Shown piece by piece: positions 13,901 to 24,223 of a stretch of DNA of 64,000 nt. The notes beneath the pieces are model-generated. The model ran no database searches, was not told where the DNA came from, and saw nothing but the letters and a program-made list of their open reading frames with translations. Numbering within the stretch: position 1 is the stretch's first letter; each line of letters starts with the position of its first letter. The stretch is from Taxillus chinensis (lineage: Eukaryota > Streptophyta > Magnoliopsida > Santalales > Loranthaceae). The position numbers and the translations under genes are program-made. The stretch is from NCBI GenBank assembly GCA_023512835.1, contig CM042092.1, positions 13,552,498-13,616,497 of the forward strand. Reading direction: 5' to 3'.

Positions 13901-16420
13901 CCCATCACTCTCACATTTACACAAAAATTATTCACAACTGGGCTGTTAATCTATTTTATCATTGTCAGTATTCATTGTATTTTTTAGTGAAGTTTTGGCA
14001 TACATATTATATTATTTTAGGGGAAAGGTTTGGAAATTTGAGATTGATGGAATAGAGATAGGAGTATAATATGAACCATCGATCCACAGTCTATGCGGAC
14101 CGGAATAGACTAAATCAAAAAAATTCTAATTTATTTCAATTGCGGGCCTAAACTTGTCAATCCGTGTGAATTAAATTCATGCGGGTGCATACCGGTTCAT
14201 GGATCGATTTTTTTAATAATTTTTAAAAAATTATTAAAAATTCTATTTATTATGCTATTATCTAGATCTTAAATATATTAATTTTAAAATTTAAATATTA
14301 AAAAATATTTAATAAAAAATAACTTATTATATTTATTTTAATTAATTAATTACATACCGTTCTTCTGATCCAAAAATTAGTTAATTTTTGGTCCATCCGC
14401 TCGATGGACAGGACTGGTCCACTCCATTTGACACTCATAATGGGGGGAGATGCATGATTAGGAAAGGGTTTGTGAGTTGCCTTGTTTTTGTGTTTCCACG
14501 AATGACTGTCTAATTTGCTCATGGGCATGAGTTATTTCATTCAACTTGGATGTAGTTTTAATAGAAGGCGTAGTTAAAGCATCACTAAAGTGTCTGAGCA
14601 CTCTCGGAATGCTAAAACTGAGACCCTGTGATTTTGGCTTCCCTTAAGGGTTACGGGTTTGAGTCCTAGAAATAACTGTCTCTTGTTAAAAATTGTAAGG
14701 AAAAACTGCGTATAAATGGTTCCAGTGTTGCCCGATCCCTTCTTGGACCCTGAGCATAGCTGGAGTTTCATCCACCGAGTCTGCCCTTTTTTATATTGTT
14801 GTTCCTAGGGAAAAGTGGAATGTAAAGCTGATATCACTTTAAATGGCAATGCCGCTTTTTAATGTCAAATTATGAATCGATTGATTTATGGTTAAAATAA
14901 AATTTTCCATAATATGCTCCTGTTTCCTCTACTTGGTTTGAAAACTGTAATGAATTAGGGAGTATGTTGCATCAAACATTTCTGTGATGGGTGTGTTTCT
15001 TTTGACAGATATGACTTGAGCAGTTCCAGAGATGAAAGAGAAGCTATTAAAATTCAAAAAAGGTGTCTACTGAATTCATCTTGCTTTCTTTGTTATTATT
15101 ATGTTCTGTTGCTTCATCATCACTGAACATTACTGTGTTCCATGCAGAAAGGAATATGAAAAACTACGTAGACATTGTTTGCGGATCCTTAGATACTCTG
15201 GCAATAACATTAATCCAAACGAAGATGGCAGTACCAATTACAATGCAAATGGCGGAAAATTCATTCAAGACTATTCTTTAGGTTCTGAAAATATGGCTAG
15301 TGGGCGGGAATCCTTTTCAGGTGACGAAAGGTTTGCAGATATTGGGTACTCAAACAAATCCTCCCTTCCATTATTGGAAGGAATTGGTAGCTCAAGAAGG
15401 CTCATAAGCGCGAACGCCTCTGTACTTGACACTGAGTCATCTGATTCAGAATCCTCTGAAGACCTAGAAATGAGTCACACTTTCCCATTGCCAGAATTCC
15501 AGGAAGAGTCTGATCCCGACCTGCTTTCTGGGGAGGCTTCTTCCCCCATTGACGCAGAAGTCGAGTCAAAACTTTGTCACTCTGAAGATTTTTTTTCGTG
15601 GCAGCGGATCATCCGCCTTGACGCCATACGAACTAGTCCAGAATGGGTAACCTACGCCCCATCTCAGGCTGAAGTACCAATTGGCAGGGCGCACTCTGCT
15701 GCTCAAGCTGTTGGTTTGAAGAATTATGAGAACTTGGAGCCTTTTCAGATCTTCCATGCTGCTCGATTAGTTGCCATTCTTGAAGCCTATGCAGTATATG
15801 ACCCTGAAATTGGTTATTGTCAAGGCATGAGTGATCTACTTTCACCAATTATTGCAGTTATGGCCGAGGACCATGATGCTTTCTGGTGTTTTGTGGGTTT
15901 CATGAAGAAAGCTCGACACAATTTCAGGCTTGATGAGGTGGGAATCCAACGACAGTTGCACATAGTTTCTAAAATCATCAAATGCAAAGATTCCCACTTC
16001 TATAGGCACTTGGAGAAGCTTCAGGCCGAGGACTGTTTTTTTGTTTACAGGATGGTGGTGGTCCTCTTTAGGAGGGAATTGAGTTATGAACACACCCTTT
16101 GCCTCTGGGAGGTAATGTGGGCTGATCAGGCTGCCATCAGAGCTGGGATCGGAAAATCTCCATGGATTAGGATTCGGCCACGGGCCCCAGCCCCCCCAAC
16201 AGAAGATCTGTTGCTCTATGCGATTGCAGCGTCGGTATTGCAGAGGAGGAAACTTATCATAGAAAAGTACAGCAGCATGGATGAGATTGTAAGGGAGTGC
16301 AACAGTATGGCTGGGCATCTTGACGTGTGGAGACTCCTAGACGATGCTCATGACCTAGTTGTGACCCTACATGACAAGATAGAGACATCACGTAACAAAG
16401 GAAAGGAGAGATCCCTTTGA
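10820..16420 (+). CDS. TBC-domain Rab GTPase-activating protein (Gyp1-like), 568 aa
   Basis: This protein should stimulate GTP hydrolysis by Rab/Ypt GTPases in membrane traffic. Exons are 10820-11013, 12401-12536, 12667-12716, 15009-15062 and 15148-16420. All have GT-AG borders and the joined frame is open for 568 codons. The N-terminus has a 17-serine run (residues 20-36) encoded by a TCT/TCG microsatellite. TBC motifs follow: a GGVDPTIRAEVWPFLLG block near residue 111, an acidic, serine-rich linker (about 160-290), the IxxDxxR arginine-finger motif (I300, D303, catalytic R306) and the YCQG glutamine finger (Q370). Both catalytic fingers are present, so it should be active. The last exon holds most of the domain. 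Intron 3 is 2.3 kb and carries an Au-like SINE and a probable LTR. The start is the first ATG in an open frame upstream of exon 2. In Arabidopsis a TBC gene sits beside cytochrome b5, as here. The exact Rab partner cannot be told. Confidence 0.93.
12940..13330 (-). mobile_element. Probable LTR fragment in TBC intron 3
   Basis: Read on the minus strand, this block has the phrase style of plant LTR promoters: repeated TAGTTTCTTATTTC motifs, then an ACCTATAAGTAGGCC stretch, then a TTTATAAATAAAATTTGAG box that resembles a polyadenylation region. No coding part of an element adjoins it and no target-site duplication was found. It could be a solo LTR or a terminal-repeat element in miniature. Confidence 0.4.
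14080..14360. repeat. AT-rich transposon-like block in TBC intron 3
   Basis: A GC-richer head (about 14080-14205, with 'gcggaccggaatagac' and 'atgcgggtgcataccgg') is followed by a nearly pure AT tail ending in 'taattaattaattac'. The layout resembles the block at about 61245-61610. It is probably a decayed DNA-transposon derivative, but the ends are not defined. Confidence 0.3.
14590..14795 (+). mobile_element. Au-type SINE in TBC intron 3
   Basis: A GGGTTTGAGTCC box B-like motif at about 14651-14662 is followed by an ordered series diagnostic of the plant Au SINE: 'gtctcttg', 'gtaaggaaaaactgcgtata', 'gttgcccgatcccttcttgg', 'accctgagcatagctgga', 'caccgagtctgccctttttt'. In the consensus as I remember it these correspond to 'aagcctcttgc', 'gtaaggctgcgtaca', 'ggtccggcccttccccgg', 'accctgcgcatagcggga' and 'caccgggctgcccttttt'. 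The 3' end has the short T run typical of Au. The copy is diverged, so it is an old insertion. The 5' border is approximate. Confidence 0.75.
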
Positions 16421-17264
16421 AGGATGCTGCTGGGTAGGGATCTTTCTTAAATCAGTTTTTAATGTCATTGATTGAAAGAAGTTACTGGGAGGCTATTGAT
16501 CTCAGCTTCGGTCATTGATTTTGATTTTTATTACCGATAACTTTGGCAGCGTCAGTCTTATGGTGCATTGACTGACACTACGAGTTATTCATTTTTATGT
16601 TATATGGAGCCTGCCTTACTCAATGGACTGGCATACGGTAATGACACTACTAGGGCACCTATGCCTGTTAAACAATGTATTGTATAAGATAATATTGAAA
16701 TCCAATCACAACATTAACACTCAAAAAACACTTTTCTTTATATGTTTAAAGCCTCCTGAGTACAATTTTTAATCTTTAAATGCAGTTGGTCTCATATTGG
16801 ATTTACACTGACGTTTAACTTAAAGATTAAAATATGAAATCTAAACGGTTCATTAACTTTTAAAGTTCCGCAGATTGATGAGCATCCGTGGCAGACCATA
16901 TACCGAAATTGCCAATTAGGGCAAAATGATAAAACATTACAAAACAAAATTAGCATACACTACTGCAATCTATTTGAAGCAGTACGATCAAAGCTTTAAG
17001 ACTATTATTGAGGCACCTTCCAACGATATAAATAGAAAGTACTAGCGGATGAACGGTTCACTACAATGTTCTTGAATGGACTGAGAGCACACCGGAGACA
17101 CTCAAGATTTTGAGACGCTAAGCACAAATAGTCTTGAATGGACCATAACGCATATACCAATTATCTTTCATGGGCATACAAACATACCACAAAGCAGCTA
17201 AATGGCAATAAATCGATTCTTGCAACAGCCCTTGTAATGCAGTCAACTGTGGGTGACTTAATTT
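16421..17264. other. Tail-to-tail intergenic region between TBC and cytochrome b5
   Basis: This convergent spacer holds the 3' untranslated regions of the TBC gene (plus) and cytochrome b5 (minus). No extra gene is seen. A short open frame that begins near 17138 only overlaps the end of the b5 last exon on the wrong strand. Confidence 0.6.
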
Positions 17265-20200
17265 CTAATCCTTTTTGGTGTAGTGACGAACTGCCAAGGC
17301 CAAGGCCAGTATCAATAGAGGAACAAGGAACTGGAAAATCCTGATTACAAAGTCAGGTGTCCTGTCGGGATTGTATGGTGCATCATTGGGGGGGATGTAG
17401 GTGCTTTTGATGGGAACCGTTGATGCATCAATCTTGCCAACATAATATTTTTCCATCATCTCACGTGCACTATCACTGTGGCCAATGTCTTCAAAATCAG
17501 TTGTTGCATCTTTACCTGCAAAATATTCATGCAGAAGTTAGCACAAAGCCAACACGACACCGTGGTCATCAATGCATTAACTGACAGTAGTAAAAAGTAG
17601 TAACGTTACTAACATACCAACTGCTGACAGGAGAACTTCATCACCTCCAGGATGATCATCCATGAATTCAGTTAGATTATAGACCTGATACATAAAGGAT
17701 GAGATTCCAAGGTTTTAAAGGAAGCAAGTTTTGGTTTAATGTGTTGATGTTTAATGGCAAAGCTATAGAACTTACGGTATCTAAGTCAAACTTACAATTG
17801 ATGTTTAATGGCAAAGCTATGAAACAATTAGATTATGCTAGTGCAATAGGTTGTTTAATGCACTAGACCATATATTGCCTATGCAGGTGGGAAACTTAGA
17901 TTTACACATTTGAGTATTGTGTACAGGGTCTTTAAATATTTGAAAAGAGCAATGAATTTTGGTATACGATCCAAAGGATACCCTTCAATATTACAAGGAT
18001 TGACGGATGCTAGCTGGATAGGCTACTACAATTATGCATCTGCAAGTGGTTGAATTTTCACACTTGGTGGGGGGCTATAACCTGGGGGTTTAAGAAACAG
18101 ACGAGTATAACTAATTCTATCATTACAACTGAATTTATTGCTTTAGCTGAAGAAGGTAATGAAGCTGAATGACTAGAAAACTTGTTATTAGAAATTCCCC
18201 TAGAATAAACCTATGACTCCGATATCCATGACATGTGATAGCCAAGCAGCTTTATCAAGAGCATATAGCAAAGTTTATAATGGAAAGTCTACCAAGAGAA
18301 TTGGTCTTAGACACAGCTTTGTAAGAGAATTGGTTACTAATGAAGCAACAACAATTGAATATGTGAAGTCCTTAAATAATTTAGCTGATCCATTAACTAA
18401 AGGGCTTGAATAGCAAATGATAATAAAGATTTCGCAATGAATGGGTTTAAAGCCAATAATATAAATCATCATGATGAAAATCTAGGTAACCAAAACTAAT
18501 TAAAAATAGGTATAAAGTTTAATGAAACAAAATTGATGATGACAAACATTTAAATAATTACATCCAAATAATAAATGATTGGTAACCATACCGAGGAAAT
18601 GTAGAGTGAACATTTATGTTGTTAGATGATTTATAAAATATTATTTATTTGAAGTGTTCGTTATGATACACTTTTGATAGACCTAACTAGAGAGTATGAA
18701 GTGTGGCCGCTTCTGTCAGGCTTTATTGGACGACTCATGAAAACAAGATAAAAAATACATGACCTTTATTGTTTAAGCACTGTATTGAGACTCTACATCA
18801 AAAGAGGAAACACGAAACGAAGCAATTGCACAGAATGGACTTGTGTTGAGAACTGCTCGCTTCGTGCATCAAGATTAGAGGATGTTCCATGCAAGTTCCG
18901 TGCAAGGTTCGAGCATAACGATCTGTGCAATGTGTTTAAGTTTTCTTATTTGATGTTTATTTATTTATTTTGAATATTTCATTATTTATTTAATTAGTGC
19001 TAGGGAAAGAAGAGTCATTAGTGTCATTAGAAGTCTATTCCATTAGAGTTTCTATTGTACTAGGGTTATCTTATGCCTATATAAAGTCACTTCAGCCACG
19101 AATTTATGTCTTTAGAAAGTCAAATAAAATAAAAACCTTTTATGTCTTTCTTATTATTTGACCTTTTAGTTAATTATTAGAATTGCTTGAGCTAAAATCT
19201 TAATAAATTTTATTATTCACCTCTAGATTATTGTTGGATCTTAATTAATGTCGTCAACACAATATTTTAAAAATTATTGTATGAAGAGAAGGAATATGTA
19301 CAAATGTACAATACGTAACCAATTAATCAAAAGACAAGTGGTTTAAAGTTTAACTACCACGCTATTTAAATTTACTTTGTTACATAATCATCATGTGAAA
19401 TTTCAAGTTAGACATTCATTTATGCATATACTTTATAAAATAATAAAGATATGGTATTTTCAATAATTGTGAGTTTGTTATTTTTTTTATAAAATGATGT
19501 GAAATGTTGGTGTTTAGTTTTTATAAAAAAATATCTATGTATTTATATTTAAAAGTAGAGAGAGAGAGAGAGACAACTTCGGTTTTGGCAACGTTATGAT
19601 TTAATGTGTTAAAATCTACAATCAAAGATCGTGTGTTGCGAACTTGCAGAATAATAATAAATAAATAAAAAAGCAAGTTTTAGTTTAATGTATTAAAATT
19701 TTGCTTGAAGGCCGTGCAATAGAACTTATAGTTCCGAACTTAAAATTACGATCCAAAGGCAATGTGTTGCAAACTTGAAGAATAATATAAAGAAGCAAGT
19801 TTCGGTTTGTGTTGAAATTTTGATTGACTGCCATACAATGCAACTTGTGGTTTCTAACTCAAAATTGCAATTAAAGTCATGCTATGTAAGCTTGCAAAAT
19901 AATGAATTAATAATTTATAGTATCCTTATTTATTGCAATAGAATAAGGGAAAAAACTTACACCTAGGATCTTAGAATCGAGCATGTGTATTTCCTACCCC
20001 CATTATTCAGCGTGAGTAAACAAAAAGTCCTTCACAGTTCACACATAATCTCTTATTGACCAATTAAATTTAATTAGAAAAATTCATCAAAAGGGCACAA
20101 AACACATCATGAAAATGAGGTTTGTATACTTACATACAAGCTTATTGCATAAAGGTTTGAAATGACAAATAGAGACCTTATATATGTCACACAATTCATA

Positions 20201-22344
20201 ACTAACTTACTAACATTTATGACTTGTTTAGTTATATGAGAATGAAATGGACTAGAAAATTACCTCATCCATTTCCATTCTTATGTTTTGAACACTTAAA
20301 CCAATATGGTTTGGGAATCTCATTTCCATGAAACTACCCATTTTCATCCCTACCCTTTTGGCATTAAATCATCTCATGGATCCAAAAATGATTTTCCAAC
20401 AAAGTCATCACCCAAAAAAAAAATTGCATCTTCTTTGCCTCTCCTCAAACTCCACATTCATCCCCAACATCACCACCTGGGTCGTGCCCTCAATAGCACC
20501 AAGCCTAGTCTACGTCAATGCCAAAGAAACCAACCATTGATCACATCTCAGGTCTTGTGTCCTTTGCCATTGTTGTTGCAGAGGTCGTTGTGTCCATCGT
20601 CATTGTAGGTATCTGTTGTTGCCGCCATCATTAGTAATCTTCACTGCCTAGCCCAAGTCACTACTGCTGCCTTTATTTCTATCATCACCCTTTCCCATGA
20701 TATCACTGCCGTCATCACCACCAATACAACCTCCATCTTCGTCACTCATCCTAACTACTCACAAAGCTACCATGCAAAAGATGGTAATTTGTGTTAGGAA
20801 ATTGTCACACATCAATAAAAGCAGGAAAACCAAAAAAGTTTATATGTATATGGTAAAGCAGGACCGAAATTGCCACAACGCGTTTTAAAGCTGTGTAGAC
20901 CAATATGATAAGTTCAAAACGGACAATATTGTAACATATGAATAAACTTGCATCTGGGTCTGATCCTACCAAGTGGTATTCTTGAAAAGTTATTCCATAA
21001 TATCAAAAGTTTTCTCAGTGTACTTTAATCGAGCAGCATGTCCCGTAATAATGCAGTGAATATAATCCTTGTTACTCGATTATCAAACTAGTGTTTTATT
21101 TAAGATGTGAATTGAGAGAGAGCTACACGAAAAATTTCATGAGGGCCTACATGGTGTCATGCTCATTTCATGTAAACACTTGCATTGCGATTCACTGTCC
21201 ATACACATGGCACATAGCGAGCGCTAGCTGTTGTACTTGCTCTATGCAAGCTTTCTTCACGACCCTTGGAAAATATTTTTTCTTCTAAAGAGACCCTCGC
21301 CAAGGCACTTGCGCCCTTGCACTCACGCAACAAAGCAATCAAGGTCCCTAGGTCCCTAGCGCCCCACATATTCAACAAGTTGATGTGATTTTAGGATAAA
21401 AAAGATTTGGGGGTTAATTGAAGTAACATCTAGCAAGTCCAAATGTGAGAGAGGGGGCAAGAAAGTAAGTTTAAAATTTTAAAATTGTTATTATTATTTA
21501 GAATTTATTTAATTATAAATATTTAAGTAATTGTGAAAATATTAGAAAATAATTAATAGGTAATGCTAAAATTTCATTTCCATTATCAATCTTATTAGTT
21601 GAATGATTTCATTCCCCTCCTTCTATGTACCAAACAGCAAGTAATGCAAAGTTGCAAACATTTTTTGTTATTATTTTTTAGGAACATGCTATTTGCAGTT
21701 TTAATGCATTTTATGGGACGGCAACTTGTATTTTCCTATTTATTAGTGGTCAAATAAATTGCTAAGGCAAGAGATTACCTCTGATCAAGTTGATCAATAT
21801 CAGACCACTGAATTTTGGACATTGAAGCCAGCCCAATACATCATTCACTACAATCTTGTCTGGGTTTTTGGTTTACTTACCGTCGGACGATCACCTTGCT
21901 CGCATTGGGTTTTGGGTTTTTGATGAGCAAAATCTGAACCTTGTTCGCATTTGTAAGCCTTGTAAGCTTAAAGCAGGATACTAAATTGGGACGCTACACC
22001 CAACGAATAATATGGGGCTACTGCTATGAAAATCATTACGGGTTCATGACTGAACTCTGACACAGTGATTCTTGGACGATCAATTACAATATGTCAAACA
22101 TTAAACGCCAGACCTTGTTACTGATTCACACATCGTTTGAACAAAATGGTCAAATACATAGTAATTCCCGAAGTTGGCTCAAACTGGCTGACCGTAAACA
22201 TAAAAGTCATAAAAAAAAATGTCGGAAACACTAAACTTGGAGGAAGGAGAAACTAACCTTCCCATGAATGATAAGCCAACAATCTTTGATCGAGTTGTGC
22301 TTTGAAACTTCTTCAAACGTAAGTTCTTTTGGATCCGAAGCCAT
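17265..22344 (-). CDS. CYB5: Cytochrome b5, tail-anchored ER electron carrier, 134 aa
   Basis: Cytochrome b5 passes electrons to ER desaturases, hydroxylases and P450s. Exons on the minus strand are 22344-22258, 17684-17618 and 17515-17265. All borders are GT-AG and the joined frame is open for 134 codons plus TAG. The heme pocket is intact: HPGGDE with axial H40 and GHSDSA with axial H64, the usual spacing of 24. A proline-rich hinge (YIPPNDAPYNP) is followed by a C-terminal membrane anchor (FQFLVPLLILALALAVRH) and a short charged tail, as in ER tail-anchored forms. The ATG opens the MASDPKELTF start typical of plant b5. Intron 1 is 4573 bp, very large for this gene, and contains a copia fragment, a minisatellite and possibly a DNA transposon. 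The TBC neighbour is convergent, and the YSL gene lies upstream on the same strand. Confidence 0.97.
17721..17796. repeat. Minisatellite unit, left fragment
   Basis: The phrase aagcaagttttggtttaat, followed by '.atagaactta.ggt' and 'taagtcaaacttacaatt', matches the units found at 19570-19905. The copia fragment lies between them, so the element appears to sit inside an older intronic array. A 'gttgatgtttaatggcaaag' phrase here recurs, with one mismatch, at 17798 at the start of the copia homology. Confidence 0.55.
17797..19259 (+). mobile_element. 5'-truncated Ty1-copia element (RT end, RNase H, 3' LTR) in cytochrome b5 intron 1
   Basis: Plus-strand pieces of copia polyprotein appear in order: the end of reverse transcriptase (KQLDYASAIGCLMH, then PSILQGLTDASW), the serine/glycine-rich TLGGG block, and RNase H with CDSQAALSRAYSKVYNGKS, GLRHSFVREL and a NLADPLTKGLE end at about 18410. 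Stops and shifts occur before 18213, so it is dead. The downstream DNA to 'gtcgtcaaca' at 19259 has an LTR look: a CCTATATAAAG box near 19076 and AAATAAAATAAAAACC near 19125. Gag, protease, integrase and the 5' LTR are missing. It lies antisense to the host gene. Confidence 0.8.
19570..19905. repeat. Intronic minisatellite, about 120-130 bp period, three degenerate units
   Basis: A run of landmarks repeats three times: 'aagcaagttttagtttaatg', 'aatagaacttatagttccga', 'aacttaaaattacgatccaa', 'tgtgttgcaaacttgaagaa'. The last landmark sits at about 19630, 19762 and 19880, and 'aagcaagtttyrg' begins at 19671 and 19793. The array lies in cytochrome b5 intron 1 and has no coding meaning. Confidence 0.65.
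20224..21650. mobile_element. Candidate non-autonomous DNA transposon with imperfect terminal repeats
   Basis: The left end ('tgtttagttatatgagaatgaaat') and the reverse complement of the right end ('tgtttggtacatagaaggagg' then 'ggaatgaaatcat') share TGTTTxGT, ATA and GAATGAAAT in order. The interior includes a CAC/CAT-rich, GC-richer stretch (about 20380-20780). No transposase is seen, and no target duplication was confirmed. The borders and the class are guesses. Confidence 0.3.
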
Positions 22345-22422
22345 TTTCTTGGGCGCTCCTGTTCACACACCCGCAAGGTGAACATAAACAGCCACGACAC
22401 AAGGTCCCAGAATCACAGAACA

Positions 22423-22436
22423 CAAATATATATAGG
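22423..22436 (-). promoter_or_regulatory. Putative TATA box of cytochrome b5
   Basis: On the minus strand the sequence reads CCTATATATATTTG about 80 bp upstream of the ATG at 22344. That leaves room for a short leader of roughly 50 nt. Position and sequence fit a core promoter, but no transcript data are available. Confidence 0.45.
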
Positions 22437-22715
22437 CAAAAAAACAGCTTGAAAAGGTGGGGTGGCGTTAATGGAAGCACCTTTCGATTAGATAGACAGG
22501 GTTTTCAGCAGAGAGGGTCTCTCTCATTCACTGTTTGCCAGTCTGCTTCTCTCCCCCAGTGGGCGATGGATGGTGGGGACAGAAGGAGGCTTAAACGATT
22601 GCGTTTATAGGGAGGCAGCAGGGGCAGACGCGAGATTACCGAAAGGACCTCCACTTGCTATTTTGGGCTCACCGCACCAGTAATGTCCTTTTTGGAGAAT
22701 TAGATTGTTTCCCTC

Positions 22716-22747
22716 GGGCGGGCGGGCGAGGCGGGCGGGCGAGCGGG
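22716..22747 (+). promoter_or_regulatory. G-rich tract with G-quadruplex potential upstream of cytochrome b5
   Basis: The run gggcgggcgggcgaggcggg continues with cgggcgagcggg, giving more than four GGG blocks with short loops. It lies about 370 bp upstream of the cytochrome b5 start, on the strand opposite to the gene. It is a striking GC island in AT-rich DNA. A role in expression is speculation. Confidence 0.5.
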
Positions 22748-23793
22748 TAATCTAATGGAGAATGCATTGGGTAGTGGGTACGGGTACCCACACAAGGATT
22801 AGACGGTCAGATGATCGTGACCGTCAATAATTTCTTTTTTTATTATTCCTTTTTATTTTTAACTACGCTGTTGTTAGAGCTGGCAACAAATAAATAATTT
22901 CAGCACACGCCACCGGAGCTGCTCGCCTATCACTATCACTAACAAATAATACGTTTATGTACCTTTTTTCCAAGTAATTTAAATATTATTTTATTTTAAA
23001 TGATAATGATACTTATCTTTTAAAAATAAAAATTACATTGTTTATGTAACTTTTTTATATTTTGTCTCACCCAGCTCAAACAATAGCTCTAAACGAGCGT
23101 AAAAAGAAAATGTCTGTTAAGAAATTAGAAATAATAATAATAATAATAATAATATCTCATAAATAAACATTTTTTGACTTAGTGGGGCGCTTACTCCCTA
23201 ACCTAACATAGATAAACTTTTTTGTTTTTTTAGCAATTGTCTAATTACACCTTTTTATTTAATTTTCTATTTCTATCCTTATTTTATGTTCTTGATTATT
23301 CATCTTCATTAATGTTGCTGGGCCAGGAAGAAAAATAGAAAATGTGTGGTGACCATTTTAACCTAATTATATTGACTTAATATTAATTGAATAAATCTTA
23401 AAAATAAGACGACCACCATGAAATTTGACACATTGAATTTGTTTATCTAATAGTGAAGTTTTAAGTAAAAATAATCATGTAAAAATAATTATATTGTAAA
23501 AGCAAATAAATAGGGAATTACTAAAATTTTAAAAGCCAAGGGTTGGTAAAATCTAAAGGCATATAGTAAAATTCAAACCGTTAAAATTTATCATTTCAAT
23601 TAACATTACATAAATAATATAAAATTTATTAAATTTAGTCCTATAACTTTTTAAAATTATATAATTCATTTATTATTATTATAATTAGCAACTATACATC
23701 ACACCTATACTAATTAATACTAATTATACCCACCTATACAGAAAAACAGTAAATCATATTACTAATTAATACTAATTATACCCACCTATACAG

Positions 23794-23824
<31 letters not shown>

Positions 23825-24223
23825 TACACACCCGTAACATAAATATAACAGCCGGAGCGTTTATAACAAGGAAGAAATTTGCATAAAATAGGTTGTAATA
23901 ATCCGAAGGATCCCTCATCCCTTGCACAAAAACCAGTACAGCCGGAACAACTACATGTATAAAAAACAAAAACTAAGACTAGGAGTGTCATTATCAGGTT
24001 TTAAATCCCTCACCTGCTGCGACTTGGACTCCATTAATTCTTATTTTCTATCGATTGAGGTAGCAGAGTTTCTCATTTGCATTATAAATTCCCTAATAAT
24101 AATCCCACTTGGCAATCCTTGAGGGAATTGGGGGGTTGGTCTCTTCCTAAACTAAAACTAGCAGTAACTAGCAAGTGTTGTAGTAATTAATACCATCCAC
24201 TCTCCTCTTAACTCCTTTCTATT

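Larger units (their letters stand above)
22345..24223. other. Spacer between cytochrome b5 promoter and YSL 3' end
   Basis: The spacer contains the b5 promoter and leader, the G-rich tract, an (ATA)n run at about 23132-23152, a 52-bp tandem duplication of 'taattaatactaattatacc' (about 23708 and 23760), and a TA/CA microsatellite at about 23793-23830. From about 23850 it is likely YSL 3' untranslated region. No other gene is seen. Confidence 0.6.

Noticed and set aside
15842..16318. 158-codon minus-strand frame opposite the TBC last exon
   Set aside because: It is antisense to well-supported TBC coding sequence and has no recognisable domain.
20306..20888. Possible small proteins in cytochrome b5 intron 1
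   Set aside because: They are low-complexity, His/Pro/Ser-rich readings of a CAC/CAT-rich repeat with no upstream or downstream gene structure.
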